Shown: positions 1 through 8,367, counted from the first letter of the stretch. The stretch: DNA of 34,328 bases from Myxococcota bacterium (GCA_030065855.1 JASJCT010000090.1:1-34328); one strand, 5' to 3'. Notes: generated by a model not told the origin, from the letters alone. Numbers and translations: made by a program.

Positions 1-135
1 GGCATTCGGTTAAGGGCAAATGTCGCGATTTTTGCTATTTTTATGCCGGGTAAAGGATCTCCCCCTTGAAAAAGGGGGATTCTTTTCTGGCGATCCTACG
101 CTATAAAAACACCCAAAAATCCTTAACCGAATGCC
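1..135. repeat. Palindromic (MITE-like) repeat with G-tract hairpin core
   Basis: Positions 1-15 are an exact reverse complement of 121-135. Inside these arms, 28-44 and 103-120 pair imperfectly (ATTTTTG and TTTTTAT blocks). The centre, about 55-82, is a tight hairpin of CCCCCTT against AAGGGGG. The element may extend left of the window, because the arm starts at base 1. The C/G-tract core is shared with the element near 34,121-34,199. No coding potential was seen. Arms plus core look like a small non-autonomous palindromic element. Its downstream edge (about 150-165) also carries a GGGGGTTAGGGGG string similar to the right-end element. Confidence 0.6.
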
Positions 136-184
136 ATTGCCGCATCGGAGAGGGGGTTAGGGGGAGAGGTTTCTGGGACGGGAG

Positions 185-556
185 CTAACTAGTCGAATCC
201 CCTGTCTTCTTAAAAATTAGCTCTTGGACCACTTGCTCAAATAGGGGTCGGTGTCTGGGTTCCACGCGCGTTAAAAAGTATGCCTCCCCCTCGTCGAGTG
301 CTTTTTTAAGCTTGGGTGTTCGGTGGGTTTGCGCGCGCGATGCAGTGACCTCTTTGGCGTGCTTTTCGGCAATTTCACCCACGATACTTTGAGCGGCATA
401 CAGGGCGGCCTCAGTGCCAGCAATGCGCCGTCTGAATCGGCGATTGTCAGGCCGACGGACGATTCGCTTAATGGTGCGCACCGCGTTAAAAGCCGATGCA
501 ATGGCCATGAAACCAAAAACCGCGATGCCGAAAATGGCAAGCTGCTCCAGGTTCAA
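185..556 (-). CDS. Small membrane-anchored hypothetical protein
   Basis: This 123-residue protein has a hydrophobic N-terminal segment (about residues 6-26). It is followed by a strongly basic stretch around residues 29-45 and a soluble, charged, probably helical C-terminal part. The segment would place the protein in the inner membrane with its bulk in the cytoplasm. The start is a TTG whose last two bases fall in the TGA stop of the upstream tsaC, so translation is probably coupled to it; the next in-frame Met is residue 17 and would cut into the hydrophobic segment. It is the last gene of the purH-purD-purE-tsaC string. I do not recognise the family and assign no function. Confidence 0.6.
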   Translation of the reverse strand: MNLEQLAIFGIAVFGFMAIASAFNAVRTIKRIVRRPDNRRFRRRIAGTEAALYAAQSIVGEIAEKHAKEVTASRAQTHRTPKLKKALDEGEAYFLTRVEPRHRPLFEQVVQELIFKKTGDSTS

Positions 557-1188
557 TGCCCTACCCTTTCGAGCTTAAGACAGCCCTCACGGATCACGAC
601 GGGCCGGGAGCCTGTGGCGTCGACAACAGTGGACCCCGGTGGCCCGGCAACCCCGCCCTTTACAATGGCGTCCACGCCGATCAAATCCCCCAGATCTTCG
701 CTCGTGAGCGCGTCTGTCTGGCCGCTGAGGTTGGCGCTTGTCGCCGTCAATACGAGTCCCAGGTGTTCCGCCAACGTCAGAGCTGGGCACGGGCCCGGGA
801 TTCTTACGCCAATGCGGCCGCCCGGACCGACCAGGGGCTCGGGCAGGCCGGGCTTGGCCGGTAGCAGCAAGGTAAGTGGACCTGGCCAGTACTGCGCTAT
901 CAAGTCGCGGGCCACAGGGGGGACCTGGTTTGCAACCTCATGGATCTGTTCAACCCTGGAAATGATAACGGAAATGGGCTGAACGCCAGCGGGGGTCGCG
1001 GGTCGTTTTTTTATCCTTACAATGCTGTCTACGGCAGATGGATCGAGGGCTTTGGCAGCCAAGCCAAAAAGGCGCTCAAAGGGCAGTGCCACAACGCCGC
1101 CAGCCGCCACCATCTCTGATGCGCGCGTGAGCCAGTTCGATGGATCGAGACAAACCAGCGGTACTCGCCGGGCAGCGGATTTAGTCAC
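553..1188 (-). CDS. tsaC: Threonylcarbamoyl-AMP synthase (Sua5/YciO/YrdC family)
   Basis: The family makes L-threonylcarbamoyladenylate from threonine, bicarbonate and ATP, the first step of the t6A37 modification of ANN-decoding tRNAs in the cytoplasm. Family hallmarks visible are a KKRP motif with following P-I-S-V, WPGPLTLLLPA, GVRIPG and TATSANLSGQ. I place the start at a GTG at 1188, which overlaps the stop of purE (GTGACTAA). That gives 211 residues, the usual length of the short TsaC form without the Sua5 C-terminal domain. A longer frame continues upstream but only as an out-of-frame shadow of purE. Overlaps on both sides indicate cotranslation with purE and the small membrane protein. 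Confidence 0.88.
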   Translation of the reverse strand: MTKSAARRVPLVCLDPSNWLTRASEMVAAGGVVALPFERLFGLAAKALDPSAVDSIVRIKKRPATPAGVQPISVIISRVEQIHEVANQVPPVARDLIAQYWPGPLTLLLPAKPGLPEPLVGPGGRIGVRIPGPCPALTLAEHLGLVLTATSANLSGQTDALTSEDLGDLIGVDAIVKGGVAGPPGSTVVDATGSRPVVIREGCLKLERVGH

Positions 1189-1687
1189 TGGCTGCCAGTT
1201 TTTCCTGAACGCGCGCATCTGCCTTTTCAACCCCGTTGGCCTGGGTATCCCGCTGGGCATCGAGGCGTGATCCCAGGGCTTCGTCAAACGCGCCGATGAT
1301 ATTTGCCGCCAGGAGCCCGGCATTTTTGGCACCGTCCACGCCCACCGATGCAATGGGCACACCACCTGGCATTTGCACGGCCGAAAGGAGGGCATCGAGC
1401 CCGCCCAGGGTACCTACGGAAATAGGCAGCGCGATCACCGGCAGGGTCGTGTTGGCTGCCATTGCTCCGCCCAAATGATGGGCACCGCCAGCTGCGGCGA
1501 TGATAACGCCGACCCCTGCTTTCCTGGCTTCCATGGCCACCCTTTTTGCCCGGTCCGGAGATCGGTGGGCCGAGGCCACTGTGACCCGATGGGGCACATC
1601 CAACCCCTGAAGCACGCGAATGGCTGGTTCGACTTTTGGCAGATCGTTTTCACTGCCCATTACGATTAAAACGCTTTTTTTTGCCAT
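1181..1687 (-). CDS. purE: 5-(carboxyamino)imidazole ribonucleotide mutase
   Basis: PurE interconverts carboxylated forms of aminoimidazole ribonucleotide in de novo purine synthesis. Visible signatures are GSENDLP near the N-terminus, the ASAHRSP motif, an AAGGAHHLGGAMAANTTLPVI region and VQMPGGVPIASVG, about 168 residues in all. I start at the ATG at 1687 because GGAAGAGG lies about 9 bases upstream; an earlier in-frame start at 1711 would overlap that site. The C-terminus runs about 40 residues past the core as a charged, Ala-rich tail. The loop sequence mixes features of the class I and class II enzymes, so I do not assign a class; no purK is in the window. Confidence 0.92.
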   Translation of the reverse strand: MAKKSVLIVMGSENDLPKVEPAIRVLQGLDVPHRVTVASAHRSPDRAKRVAMEARKAGVGVIIAAAGGAHHLGGAMAANTTLPVIALPISVGTLGGLDALLSAVQMPGGVPIASVGVDGAKNAGLLAANIIGAFDEALGSRLDAQRDTQANGVEKADARVQEKLAASD

Positions 1688-1711
1688 TAAATAAAACCTC
1701 TTCCTTATCAA

Positions 1712-2977
1712 TCAAACAGCGCGATGACCAATATCGCGCCGCATCCGAGCACCTTTCCAATTGATCCGGTCGGCAGCTGAGTAGGCCTTTTGAGCAGCCG
1801 TACCAATGTCGCTTGCCCTCGCTGTGACACCCAACACGCGACCCCCTGTGGTAACAAATTGGTCCCCAGCCCGTGCTGTTCCGGCGTGAAACACGGTAAC
1901 GTCCGGGTCCTCAGCTGCGCGATCGAGACCGCTGATTGCATGGCCCTTTGAATACGCGCCTGGATATCCGTCTGACGCCATCACCACACACATGGCTGCA
2001 CCGTCGTGCCATTGCAAGCGATCCTGGGTGATCTCGCCCTTGGCCGCAGCCACGAGCACAGGCACCAGGTCCTCTTCGAGCAGGGCCATCAGGGGTTGGC
2101 ATTCCGGATCTCCGAATCTCACGTTGAATTCCAACACAGATGGCTCGCCATTTACAATCATCAGCCCGGCGTAAAGAACCCCTTTGAACGGGCTCCCCTC
2201 TGCGGCCATGCCAGTGACGGTCTTTATCAGCACTTGGTCTGCAATGCGTTGGGCCATCGCACTATCGACCAGGGGGGCTGGTGCATAGGCGCCCATGCCA
2301 CCGGTATTGGGGCCGGTATCACCGTCGTATGCGGCTTTGTGATCTTGGGCTGCTATCAGGGGAAGGGCTTGTTTGCCGTCGCAGATGGCAAGCACAGAGG
2401 CCTCCTCCCCTTGCAGAAGATCTTCGATAATGATCCTATCTCCGGCAGATCCAAACCGGCGCTCACCTAGCATTTCTCGAACCGCCTGCCTTGCTTCGCC
2501 CGCATCTCGGCAAACGATGACCCCTTTGCCTGCGGCGAGCCCATCTGCCTTTACCACGCACGGGCCGCTGCGCCGGTCTACCTCTTCTAGGGCTGTTTCA
2601 ATGGTGTCGTGCACGGAAAACCCGGCTGTTGGGATCCCGTGTCTCACCATGAACTCCTTGGCAAAGATCTTGCTGCCCTCCAGCTGGGCGGCCTTGGCTG
2701 AAGGGCTGAAAACCAGGAGACCGGCTTCAGTTAGCCTATCGGCGAGGCCGGCGGTGATCGGCATTTCAGGCCCGATGACCACCAGGTCAACGGCTTCTTT
2801 CTTTGCCAGGGCCACCTGACCGTCCGAGTCATCTGAGGCGATGGGCGCGCATTGGGCGATGTGGCCGATGGCATCGCTTCCCGGCGCTGCGATTACCTGG
2901 CTAACGAGCGGGCTTTTCGCGATTTTCCAGACCAGCGCGTGTTCTCTTCCGCCACTGCCGACAACGAGGACCTTCAT
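1712..2977 (-). CDS. purD: Phosphoribosylamine-glycine ligase (GARS)
   Basis: ATP-grasp ligase joining phosphoribosylamine and glycine to give GAR, the second step of purine synthesis. The sequence opens with MKVLVVGSGGREHAL, then carries the ATP-grasp signatures KADGLAAGKGVIV, GGMGAYAPAPLV and FNVRFGDPECQ, and ends near the family's usual length (421 residues). The ATG at 2977 overlaps the upstream purH stop as ATGA, so the two are translationally coupled. purE follows 24 bases downstream. Confidence 0.95.
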   Translation of the reverse strand: MKVLVVGSGGREHALVWKIAKSPLVSQVIAAPGSDAIGHIAQCAPIASDDSDGQVALAKKEAVDLVVIGPEMPITAGLADRLTEAGLLVFSPSAKAAQLEGSKIFAKEFMVRHGIPTAGFSVHDTIETALEEVDRRSGPCVVKADGLAAGKGVIVCRDAGEARQAVREMLGERRFGSAGDRIIIEDLLQGEEASVLAICDGKQALPLIAAQDHKAAYDGDTGPNTGGMGAYAPAPLVDSAMAQRIADQVLIKTVTGMAAEGSPFKGVLYAGLMIVNGEPSVLEFNVRFGDPECQPLMALLEEDLVPVLVAAAKGEITQDRLQWHDGAAMCVVMASDGYPGAYSKGHAISGLDRAAEDPDVTVFHAGTARAGDQFVTTGGRVLGVTARASDIGTAAQKAYSAADRINWKGARMRRDIGHRAV

Positions 2978-3594
2978 TTGCCACCCCCTTGTCGCGCTCC
3001 GGTTGTGCAATCGAACTCAGGCAGTGTTCTTACTATCATCGCGTCATATGCAGCCGTATGGCCAAAGGCCTTTTGGGCCAACTCGAACCGGGTTTCGCGG
3101 GGCACCTCCCCTTCCCGGGCGAGATGCCACAGAATATCCTCGTACTGCTTGGGGTCGCACACAACCGTCACCCGTTCGAAGTTCTTTGCAGCTGCGCGCA
3201 GTAAGCACGGCCCGCCAATGTCGATTTGTTCCACCAGGTCACTGAGAGAGGCATCAGGTGAGGCAGCAGTGCGCTCAAAGGGATAGAGGTTAACGACAAC
3301 CACGTCGATAAAAGTGGCCTTCATCTTTTCCAGATCTTCGACGTGCGCATCGGTGTCTCGGGCCAGGATACCGCCGTGGATGCGCGGGTGCAGGGTCTTG
3401 ACCCGTCCGCCGAGCATTTCTGGAAATCCGGTATAGTCACTGACGCGGACAATGGGCAGGCCGGCAGAGGCAAGGGCCTTGGCCGTACCACCGGTAGACA
3501 AGATCTCAAACCCCAGGTCGACCAACCCGCGGCCCATTATCTCAATCCCGGTCTTATCTGACACGCTGAGCAGTGCGTATCTGTTTTCTCTCAT
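2974..3594 (-). CDS. purH: IMP cyclohydrolase domain protein (PurH N-terminal domain only)
   Basis: The 206 residues cover exactly the MGS-like IMP cyclohydrolase half of PurH: LLSVSDKTGIE, STGGTAKAL, VKTLHPRIHGGILARD, VVVNLYPFE and IDIGGPCLLRAAAKN, ending at FGHTAAYDAMI. Bifunctional PurH is about 520 residues, with an AICAR transformylase domain at the C-terminus. That domain is absent, and the bases after the stop already encode the start of purD, so this is not a simple frameshift. The protein should catalyse only the last ring closure (FAICAR to IMP); formylation of AICAR must be supplied elsewhere. AGAGGAG lies 6-7 bases before the ATG. It is the first gene of the purine string. Confidence 0.9.
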   Translation of the reverse strand: MRENRYALLSVSDKTGIEIMGRGLVDLGFEILSTGGTAKALASAGLPIVRVSDYTGFPEMLGGRVKTLHPRIHGGILARDTDAHVEDLEKMKATFIDVVVVNLYPFERTAASPDASLSDLVEQIDIGGPCLLRAAAKNFERVTVVCDPKQYEDILWHLAREGEVPRETRFELAQKAFGHTAAYDAMIVRTLPEFDCTTGARQGGGK

Positions 3595-3706
3595 GACGAG
3601 CTCCTCTGATCAGACACTGTTTTCGCACTTATAGCCCCGACAACAGTAGTTGTAAATCAGAGACCGGACATTGTGATTGAGATGTCAGGATAGGATTAGA
3701 GGTGGG

Positions 3707-4288
3707 TTATTCAGCCAGCTTGTCCTTCATTTTTTTCATGAGGGCGTCCCAGCCGTCTTCGGAGATGATTTTGTTGAACTGGGAACGGTAATTGCCCACC
3801 AGGCTGATACCATCTGTCACCATGTCGATCACAGCCCACCCCTTGCCCCTGTTTCGCAGTTTGTAGACAATTTCGGTGGACTCAGCCCTGGGGTCAGTAC
3901 CTGTCTTTACCATCGTTGTGACAGCAGCAGTGTCGCCATCGACTCGTTCGGATTCATAGGCAATGTTTCTATCTTTGGTATTTTTGAAGCGCTTGATGAG
4001 ATTTTTCTCGATCAGGGCCTTGAGTGTCTGGGTAAATTCTTTTCTTTGCTCGTCAGAACGAGACTCCCAGTGCTTGCCGAGTGAGGCCTGACACAGGGTA
4101 TCAAAATCCAGCATCCGGTTGACCACTTTGATGATCTTTTTTTCATTTTTTTCAGTATTTTTAAGCAATGGCGCGAGCTTTTTGTCCTGCGACACCAAAA
4201 ACGCCTTTGGACTCTTTTGAGCAGTCGCAACGTGGGCCATCGATACCAGGGTCAGGGTCAGTATCAGCGCAGTTCCCATTCGGTTCAT
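3707..4288 (-). CDS. MlaC/Ttg2D-family periplasmic lipid-binding protein
   Basis: A signal peptide (about residues 1-23, cleaved after ATA) is followed by an all-in-one MlaC-type domain. Typical features are the N-terminal helical region with LDFDTLCQASLGKHW, the RSDEQRKEFTQTLKALIEK stretch, and a beta-rich half with KGWAVIDMVTDGISLVGNYRSQFNKII. Proteins of this family shuttle phospholipids or related lipids across the periplasm. GGAGGG lies about 10 bases before the ATG. The gene sits directly downstream of the TolC-family gene with no MlaE, MlaF or MlaD gene in the window, so its transporter partner is encoded elsewhere, or it serves another lipid route such as the hopanoid-linked HpnM-like proteins. 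Confidence 0.85.
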   Translation of the reverse strand: MNRMGTALILTLTLVSMAHVATAQKSPKAFLVSQDKKLAPLLKNTEKNEKKIIKVVNRMLDFDTLCQASLGKHWESRSDEQRKEFTQTLKALIEKNLIKRFKNTKDRNIAYESERVDGDTAAVTTMVKTGTDPRAESTEIVYKLRNRGKGWAVIDMVTDGISLVGNYRSQFNKIISEDGWDALMKKMKDKLAE

Positions 4289-4380
4289 GATCTTTAATCC
4301 CTCCAGCCGTTAGCGCTTCTCAACGCTCTTTATTACAATTTTCGACGGTTGTCCCGGTTTCCATATTCATTTATCGCTGC

Positions 4381-5802
4381 TTACTCACCGGTAACCCGGT
4401 GCATCTGAGCAATGCTGACGTTGTAGTCGTGGGTGAGCTTGTGAATCTGGGCCATCACTTTGAAATACTCCGTGAGGGCGTCTTTGACGTCTTTGGCCGA
4501 GCTGAGACCGGTGGCTTGGTTTTGCAGCACTGCGGCGACCCATCCTTTGACGAGCCGCTTGGACTTTTCCTGGGCCAGGAGTGCGTCCCGGGATGCTGCG
4601 GCGCGGTGGTATGTTCGCTCGACCTCGAGCATCACGCCTTCGAGAGCTGCCTTTTGATCTGTGGTCAGGGCTGCCAGCTCTGCCTTTGCCTCCTCGAGCC
4701 TGTACACATCCAGGCCCAGATCAAATTTGTAATTTATGGCGATCCCAACGGCATAAGCAGTCCCAAAATTGTAGTTGTCGTAAAGCCCCCAGGTATCGAG
4801 ACGGGTCCTCCCCGGTGTCCAAGCGCGTCGAATGCCGCCCACGACCAACAGGTCTGGCCAAAAGTCAGAGCGGCGCAGGGCCACCTTGGCTTCGAGGGCC
4901 TTGACCGCATGGCGCAGGGCCTTGAGTTCTGGCCGGTGGCGAAGGGCCGTATCTTTATATGTTTCAATGGATTCGAGGGTTTCGGCAACGCGCGTTTGGG
5001 GGGTATCGACAATATCGACCCGGGGACCGTCCGCACCTCCGACCAGAAACCTCAAAGCAGCCAAACCCACCCGTTCAATCTCCAGGGACTGGGTCTCGTA
5101 TTGGACCACCTCCCCTTCGAATACCTTTAATTTAATGAGATCAATTTCAGTGGAGGTACCTTCTTGGTTCTGCAGGTCCTTTTCCACCTTGTCCCGGGCC
5201 TGCTTTAAGTGCTGCTTGCCCTTGGAGATGGTGTACAGCATCTCCCGCGCGCCTGCGATGGCGTGATATGCCTGAGCCACTTGGTATCGGATCTGGTGCT
5301 CAAATCGATAGTACTCTGCCTGCTTTGCCGCCCGTGCCTGGGTCGCGGCTTCCTTGGCGTTGGATATCTTACCAAATGTGTAGACTGGGATGCCGGCTTT
5401 TAGCTCGAAGCGGAGGGTCGGCCCCCAGGATCGGTTCAAATAATCGTCATCTGCGCCGACTGGGCCACCATCGGGACCCAGGAGCACGCCCTCGTTTTCG
5501 AGCCGCTCTTTATCTACTTCTAGATCTGGGACAAACGAGCCAAAGGCACTCATGGAAATGCCTGAAAATGGGGCCCAAAATACCTGTTTGACCTGGGCGT
5601 CGAGCATGGCGAGCCGATGGCGCTGGGCAGCCAGGGTCCCACTGTTGGTCATGGCCCGATCAACACATGCTGCCAAGGTAAGACGGATGACGTTGGCCGG
5701 AACCCTGGTCGCTGTCTTTTTAGTGGCAATTTCCTCGGCAACACCCCCTGTCCCGAGCACCGACATGGCGAGCATCATCGCAGCTATCTTTTTAAGTGTC
5801 AT
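4381..5802 (-). CDS. TolC-family outer-membrane channel protein
   Basis: A signal peptide (about residues 1-22) precedes the two repeated long coiled-coil halves of the outer membrane efflux protein family. Helical stretches with regularly spaced Ala/Glu/Gln appear around residues 135-225 and 290-465, and family-like segments include RPELKALRHAVKALEAKVALRRSDFWPD-type sequence near the middle. TolC-type trimers form the exit duct of type I secretion and efflux systems. No membrane-fusion or inner-membrane pump gene is adjacent. The neighbours are a lipoprotein (23 bases upstream) and the MlaC-type protein downstream, which hints at envelope lipid or small-molecule export, but the substrate cannot be read from sequence. 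Confidence 0.85.
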   Translation of the reverse strand: MTLKKIAAMMLAMSVLGTGGVAEEIATKKTATRVPANVIRLTLAACVDRAMTNSGTLAAQRHRLAMLDAQVKQVFWAPFSGISMSAFGSFVPDLEVDKERLENEGVLLGPDGGPVGADDDYLNRSWGPTLRFELKAGIPVYTFGKISNAKEAATQARAAKQAEYYRFEHQIRYQVAQAYHAIAGAREMLYTISKGKQHLKQARDKVEKDLQNQEGTSTEIDLIKLKVFEGEVVQYETQSLEIERVGLAALRFLVGGADGPRVDIVDTPQTRVAETLESIETYKDTALRHRPELKALRHAVKALEAKVALRRSDFWPDLLVVGGIRRAWTPGRTRLDTWGLYDNYNFGTAYAVGIAINYKFDLGLDVYRLEEAKAELAALTTDQKAALEGVMLEVERTYHRAAASRDALLAQEKSKRLVKGWVAAVLQNQATGLSSAKDVKDALTEYFKVMAQIHKLTHDYNVSIAQMHRVTGE

Positions 5803-5825
5803 TTAAGCTATCCCGACCGACAGAG

Positions 5826-6563
5826 TTATATTTTTAATGAAATGCGCTGTTCGTGGACTTTTGTCTTGTTCCCCCTGTCGTCTACTTCGACGACCACGAA
5901 ATATTCTTTATTTTCGAGGGCTACGGTGGTTGTCAGGGTGGATTCGCACATACACCGGCACGCATCGCCTGACAGGGTTTCGAGGATATTTACGACGTTG
6001 TTCCTGAACTTGGTCGTCACCTTGGCCTTGAGGCAGCAGGCATGTGCCAGTTGGTGCACCACTTTAATGCCGCTTTTTTCTTTGATGATTTGGACCGGGC
6101 TTGACCGCCGCCGCTTTTGAGGTGCGCCCTCTCCTTTTCCATCTTTGGACACCAGACAGCCGGCCATTTGGGTTCTCGATTGACCCAAGGGGAGCGGCTT
6201 GAGACTAGCGAGCTTTTGTGGAACGACTTTTTGTCCAGATACGGGTTCAACCCCGACTTGGGGGGATGCCTTGGCCGGACCTGCGCCAGGTCCACTCGCC
6301 TGCACGTTCTGGTTCTCGGCCGACGCAGCAGCCGGTGTCTCTGAAGGCTTGGGCTGAGTTGCTGCCGCTGGCGTGGCTGCTGGGATCTCCGGGGCTGGCT
6401 CTGGGGGTGTATTGTTGGCTACGGACGGCTGTGCTTCAGGTGCCGCAGCTGGTGAAACCACCTCGGGCTGAGCAGTTGGCGGTTCTGACGGTGTTGTGCA
6501 TCCGATGATACCTACCCCAATGATGCCCACAATGCTCACAAACACAAATACGCGATTGTCCAT
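5826..6563 (-). CDS. Lipoprotein with Pro/Ala linker and CC...CxCxC domain
   Basis: Residues 1-22 form a lipoprotein signal with lipobox IIGC (Cys22). Residues 23-115 are a low-complexity Pro/Ala/Glu linker, as expected for a protein reaching away from the membrane. The C-terminal domain (about 130-245) is beta-rich and carries a Cys pair at 176-177 and a CRCMC motif (Cys202, 204, 206), followed by an alternating-hydrophobic TTTVALENKEYFVVVEV strand pattern. The spacing suggests disulfides or metal or cofactor binding, but I cannot name the family. AGGAGGG lies just upstream of the ATG. The gene leads into the TolC and MlaC genes, so a shared envelope role is plausible. Confidence 0.8.
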   Translation of the reverse strand: MDNRVFVFVSIVGIIGVGIIGCTTPSEPPTAQPEVVSPAAAPEAQPSVANNTPPEPAPEIPAATPAAATQPKPSETPAAASAENQNVQASGPGAGPAKASPQVGVEPVSGQKVVPQKLASLKPLPLGQSRTQMAGCLVSKDGKGEGAPQKRRRSSPVQIIKEKSGIKVVHQLAHACCLKAKVTTKFRNNVVNILETLSGDACRCMCESTLTTTVALENKEYFVVVEVDDRGNKTKVHEQRISLKI

Positions 6564-6648
6564 GGATCTTGCCCTCCTTTTGGGTGATGGATAAATGGCC
6601 GGTAAACTGTGTCAACTCCTCGATATTCTGTCAAGGCAAACAGACGCG

Positions 6649-7293
6649 CTAGCCAGTACCTCCCCGTTCGAGCGACCATGCAGCCGGGTCTTTTTGCCAT
6701 TGGGCGATGGTGGCTGCCTGGGCCGAGGAGATCGCACCCCTCTGTCGGGATTCTGCGAGCAGGGTGTCGAACGTGGTCAGGGTAACCAGGGGGATACCTA
6801 CCCCGGCAAACCCAGCGCTCGCGTCTTTCAGGCCGTAGGTGACAATGGCTGCAACGCCGAGCAGGTCGGCTCCGGCGTCTCGCAGGTGGCAAGCCGCATC
6901 AACAGCGCTGCCACCGGTGGAGATGAGATCCTCGATGAGCACGACCTGTTGCCCAGGTGCGAGCGCACCTTCAATCCGCTTTTGCTTGCCGTGGTGTCGC
7001 GCGCTGCCCCTTACATAAACCATGGGCAGATCCATCAGCTGAGCCAGCCACGCTGCATGGGGAATGCCAGCGGTTGCAGTGCCTGCGATCACATCCGGGT
7101 GCCACTGCTGGGTCGACAGCAGAGTTTTGAACGCCGCGGCTACGTGATGTCGCTGCTTGGGATGGGACATGAGCAGGCGGTTGTCACAGTAAATAGGCGC
7201 GCAGCGGCCTGAGGTCCAGGTGAACGGGGGGTCGACCTTAAACGAAACCGCGCCAATGTCGATCAGACACCTGGCAATGTGTTGGTGGTTCAT
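6649..7293 (-). CDS. pyrE: Orotate phosphoribosyltransferase
   Basis: The enzyme converts orotate and PRPP to OMP in pyrimidine synthesis. The type I phosphoribosyltransferase PRPP loop is clear as VVLIEDLISTGGSA. The N-terminal SFKVDPPFTWTSGRCAPIYCDNR, the TATAGIPHAAWLA loop and the ARHHGKQKRIEG flexible loop also match OPRTases. Length (214) is typical. GAGG lies 6 bases before the ATG. The gene is flanked by unrelated envelope genes on the same strand, 35 bases downstream of the anchored hypothetical gene, and is not next to other pyr genes. Confidence 0.93.
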   Translation of the reverse strand: MNHQHIARCLIDIGAVSFKVDPPFTWTSGRCAPIYCDNRLLMSHPKQRHHVAAAFKTLLSTQQWHPDVIAGTATAGIPHAAWLAQLMDLPMVYVRGSARHHGKQKRIEGALAPGQQVVLIEDLISTGGSAVDAACHLRDAGADLLGVAAIVTYGLKDASAGFAGVGIPLVTLTTFDTLLAESRQRGAISSAQAATIAQWQKDPAAWSLERGGTG

Positions 7294-7328
7294 GATACGC
7301 CTCGAAGTTCCTTAAATATCATTTCAAA

Positions 7329-8222
7329 TCATAGGGTGGGATGATCGAAATCGGTTAAATCAAACGTGACGGTGGCCTTGGGATAGCCCGTGTATTCGAT
7401 GCGACGACGTACGACGCCGATACCCTCTGCAATCCACATTGTCTCTTTGCGATAGGGTGCGCTGGTCAGTTCCTGCAGCACGGGCCGGCCCTTGGCGGTG
7501 ATATCAATCCTGGAAATCCAAGAGATACGCCAAGCGTCGTATTGGCCCGCCGGGGTGGCGATCATTTCCCGGTTTTCCACGTGTGCCCGATCCCGCTGCT
7601 TGGCAAGGGCAGGTTCGCTGCGCTGGTTGCCCTTTTTGTCCCGGTACTGATAAATGACATCCCTTTTCAAAAATTGGGACCAGACAGCACCCTGGCCAAT
7701 GCGCATCTCTGCGGGCAGGAATTCACCTTGTATCTCGGACGGGAGGTTGCCGAGAAAGTCGACCGGCTCGGTATGGGGGAACTGGCCAAACCGGATGCTG
7801 CCGCTGTCACGCCAGATGTGGGCGGTCTTTTTTTCCTCTCCAAAACCAACTTCAGCAGTGCACGGGGTATCTTCTGCTGGCCCGGCCACTATCTTTAGTG
7901 TCCATGTTTCACTAGGAACGAATCGCCTGTCCCCATGAACGCGATAAACCCATCTGGTCCCGGGTACAAGCGGAAAGAAACGATGGAATGCAGAGACTAG
8001 CGGTTCAGAGGAGCGCTCGTGTTTTTGAGGTGTGTTGCTCGTATTCAACCCCTGTTCGGCCCCCTCAGATCCGAGTGCGGATGAATGCACATCAGCATCT
8101 TCCTGGGCATCGCCGGGTGATTCGCCGGATTCGGTATCTTTTCCTTTTGGGAGCAGCAGCAGCAGCACGATCACCCCGAACAGGGCAATGAGAAAGATAT
8201 CTCTTTTTCGACTTCTATCCAT
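7329..8222 (-). CDS. Membrane-anchored hypothetical protein with exported beta domain
   Basis: A short basic N-terminus (MDRSRKR) and one hydrophobic helix (about residues 9-24) anchor the protein. An acidic, Ser/Gly-rich linker reaches to about residue 75. The exported part begins with FHRFFPLVPGTRWVYRVHGD and ends with an RKETMWIAEGIGVVRRRIEYTG-like segment. The combination of an N-terminal 'PL-PGTRWVY' strand with a C-terminal 'GIGVV' strand is seen in uncharacterised exported proteins of deltaproteobacteria; this is recall of a pattern, not a database match. No catalytic motif was seen. It is upstream of pyrE on the same strand, and its RBS is weak. Confidence 0.75.
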   Translation of the reverse strand: MDRSRKRDIFLIALFGVIVLLLLLPKGKDTESGESPGDAQEDADVHSSALGSEGAEQGLNTSNTPQKHERSSEPLVSAFHRFFPLVPGTRWVYRVHGDRRFVPSETWTLKIVAGPAEDTPCTAEVGFGEEKKTAHIWRDSGSIRFGQFPHTEPVDFLGNLPSEIQGEFLPAEMRIGQGAVWSQFLKRDVIYQYRDKKGNQRSEPALAKQRDRAHVENREMIATPAGQYDAWRISWISRIDITAKGRPVLQELTSAPYRKETMWIAEGIGVVRRRIEYTGYPKATVTFDLTDFDHPTL

Positions 8223-8367
8223 TGGGTTTCTGTGGAGGCTAGCAAATTTTGTCGTGGACGTCCACCTAGTCCACTGTCCACCCCTCCACCCCCCAAAAAA
8301 TCATTTTTCGATTATTTTCAGGCAACCCCACCAACAGATCGGCCGATACGACCTGTATCGCTAATAC

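Noticed and set aside
323..982. 219-codon plus-strand frame opposite tsaC and the small membrane gene
   Set aside because: Antisense shadow of real coding genes; Ser/Pro/Arg-rich composition with no domain.
1189..1395. Longer N-terminus for TsaC (69 extra codons)
   Set aside because: It overlaps purE fully out of frame, does not look like family sequence, and a GTG at the purE stop gives the normal length.
2974..3010. Frameshift explaining the missing AICAR transformylase domain
   Set aside because: All bases after the purH stop encode purD in a clean overlap, so there is no hidden domain to recover.
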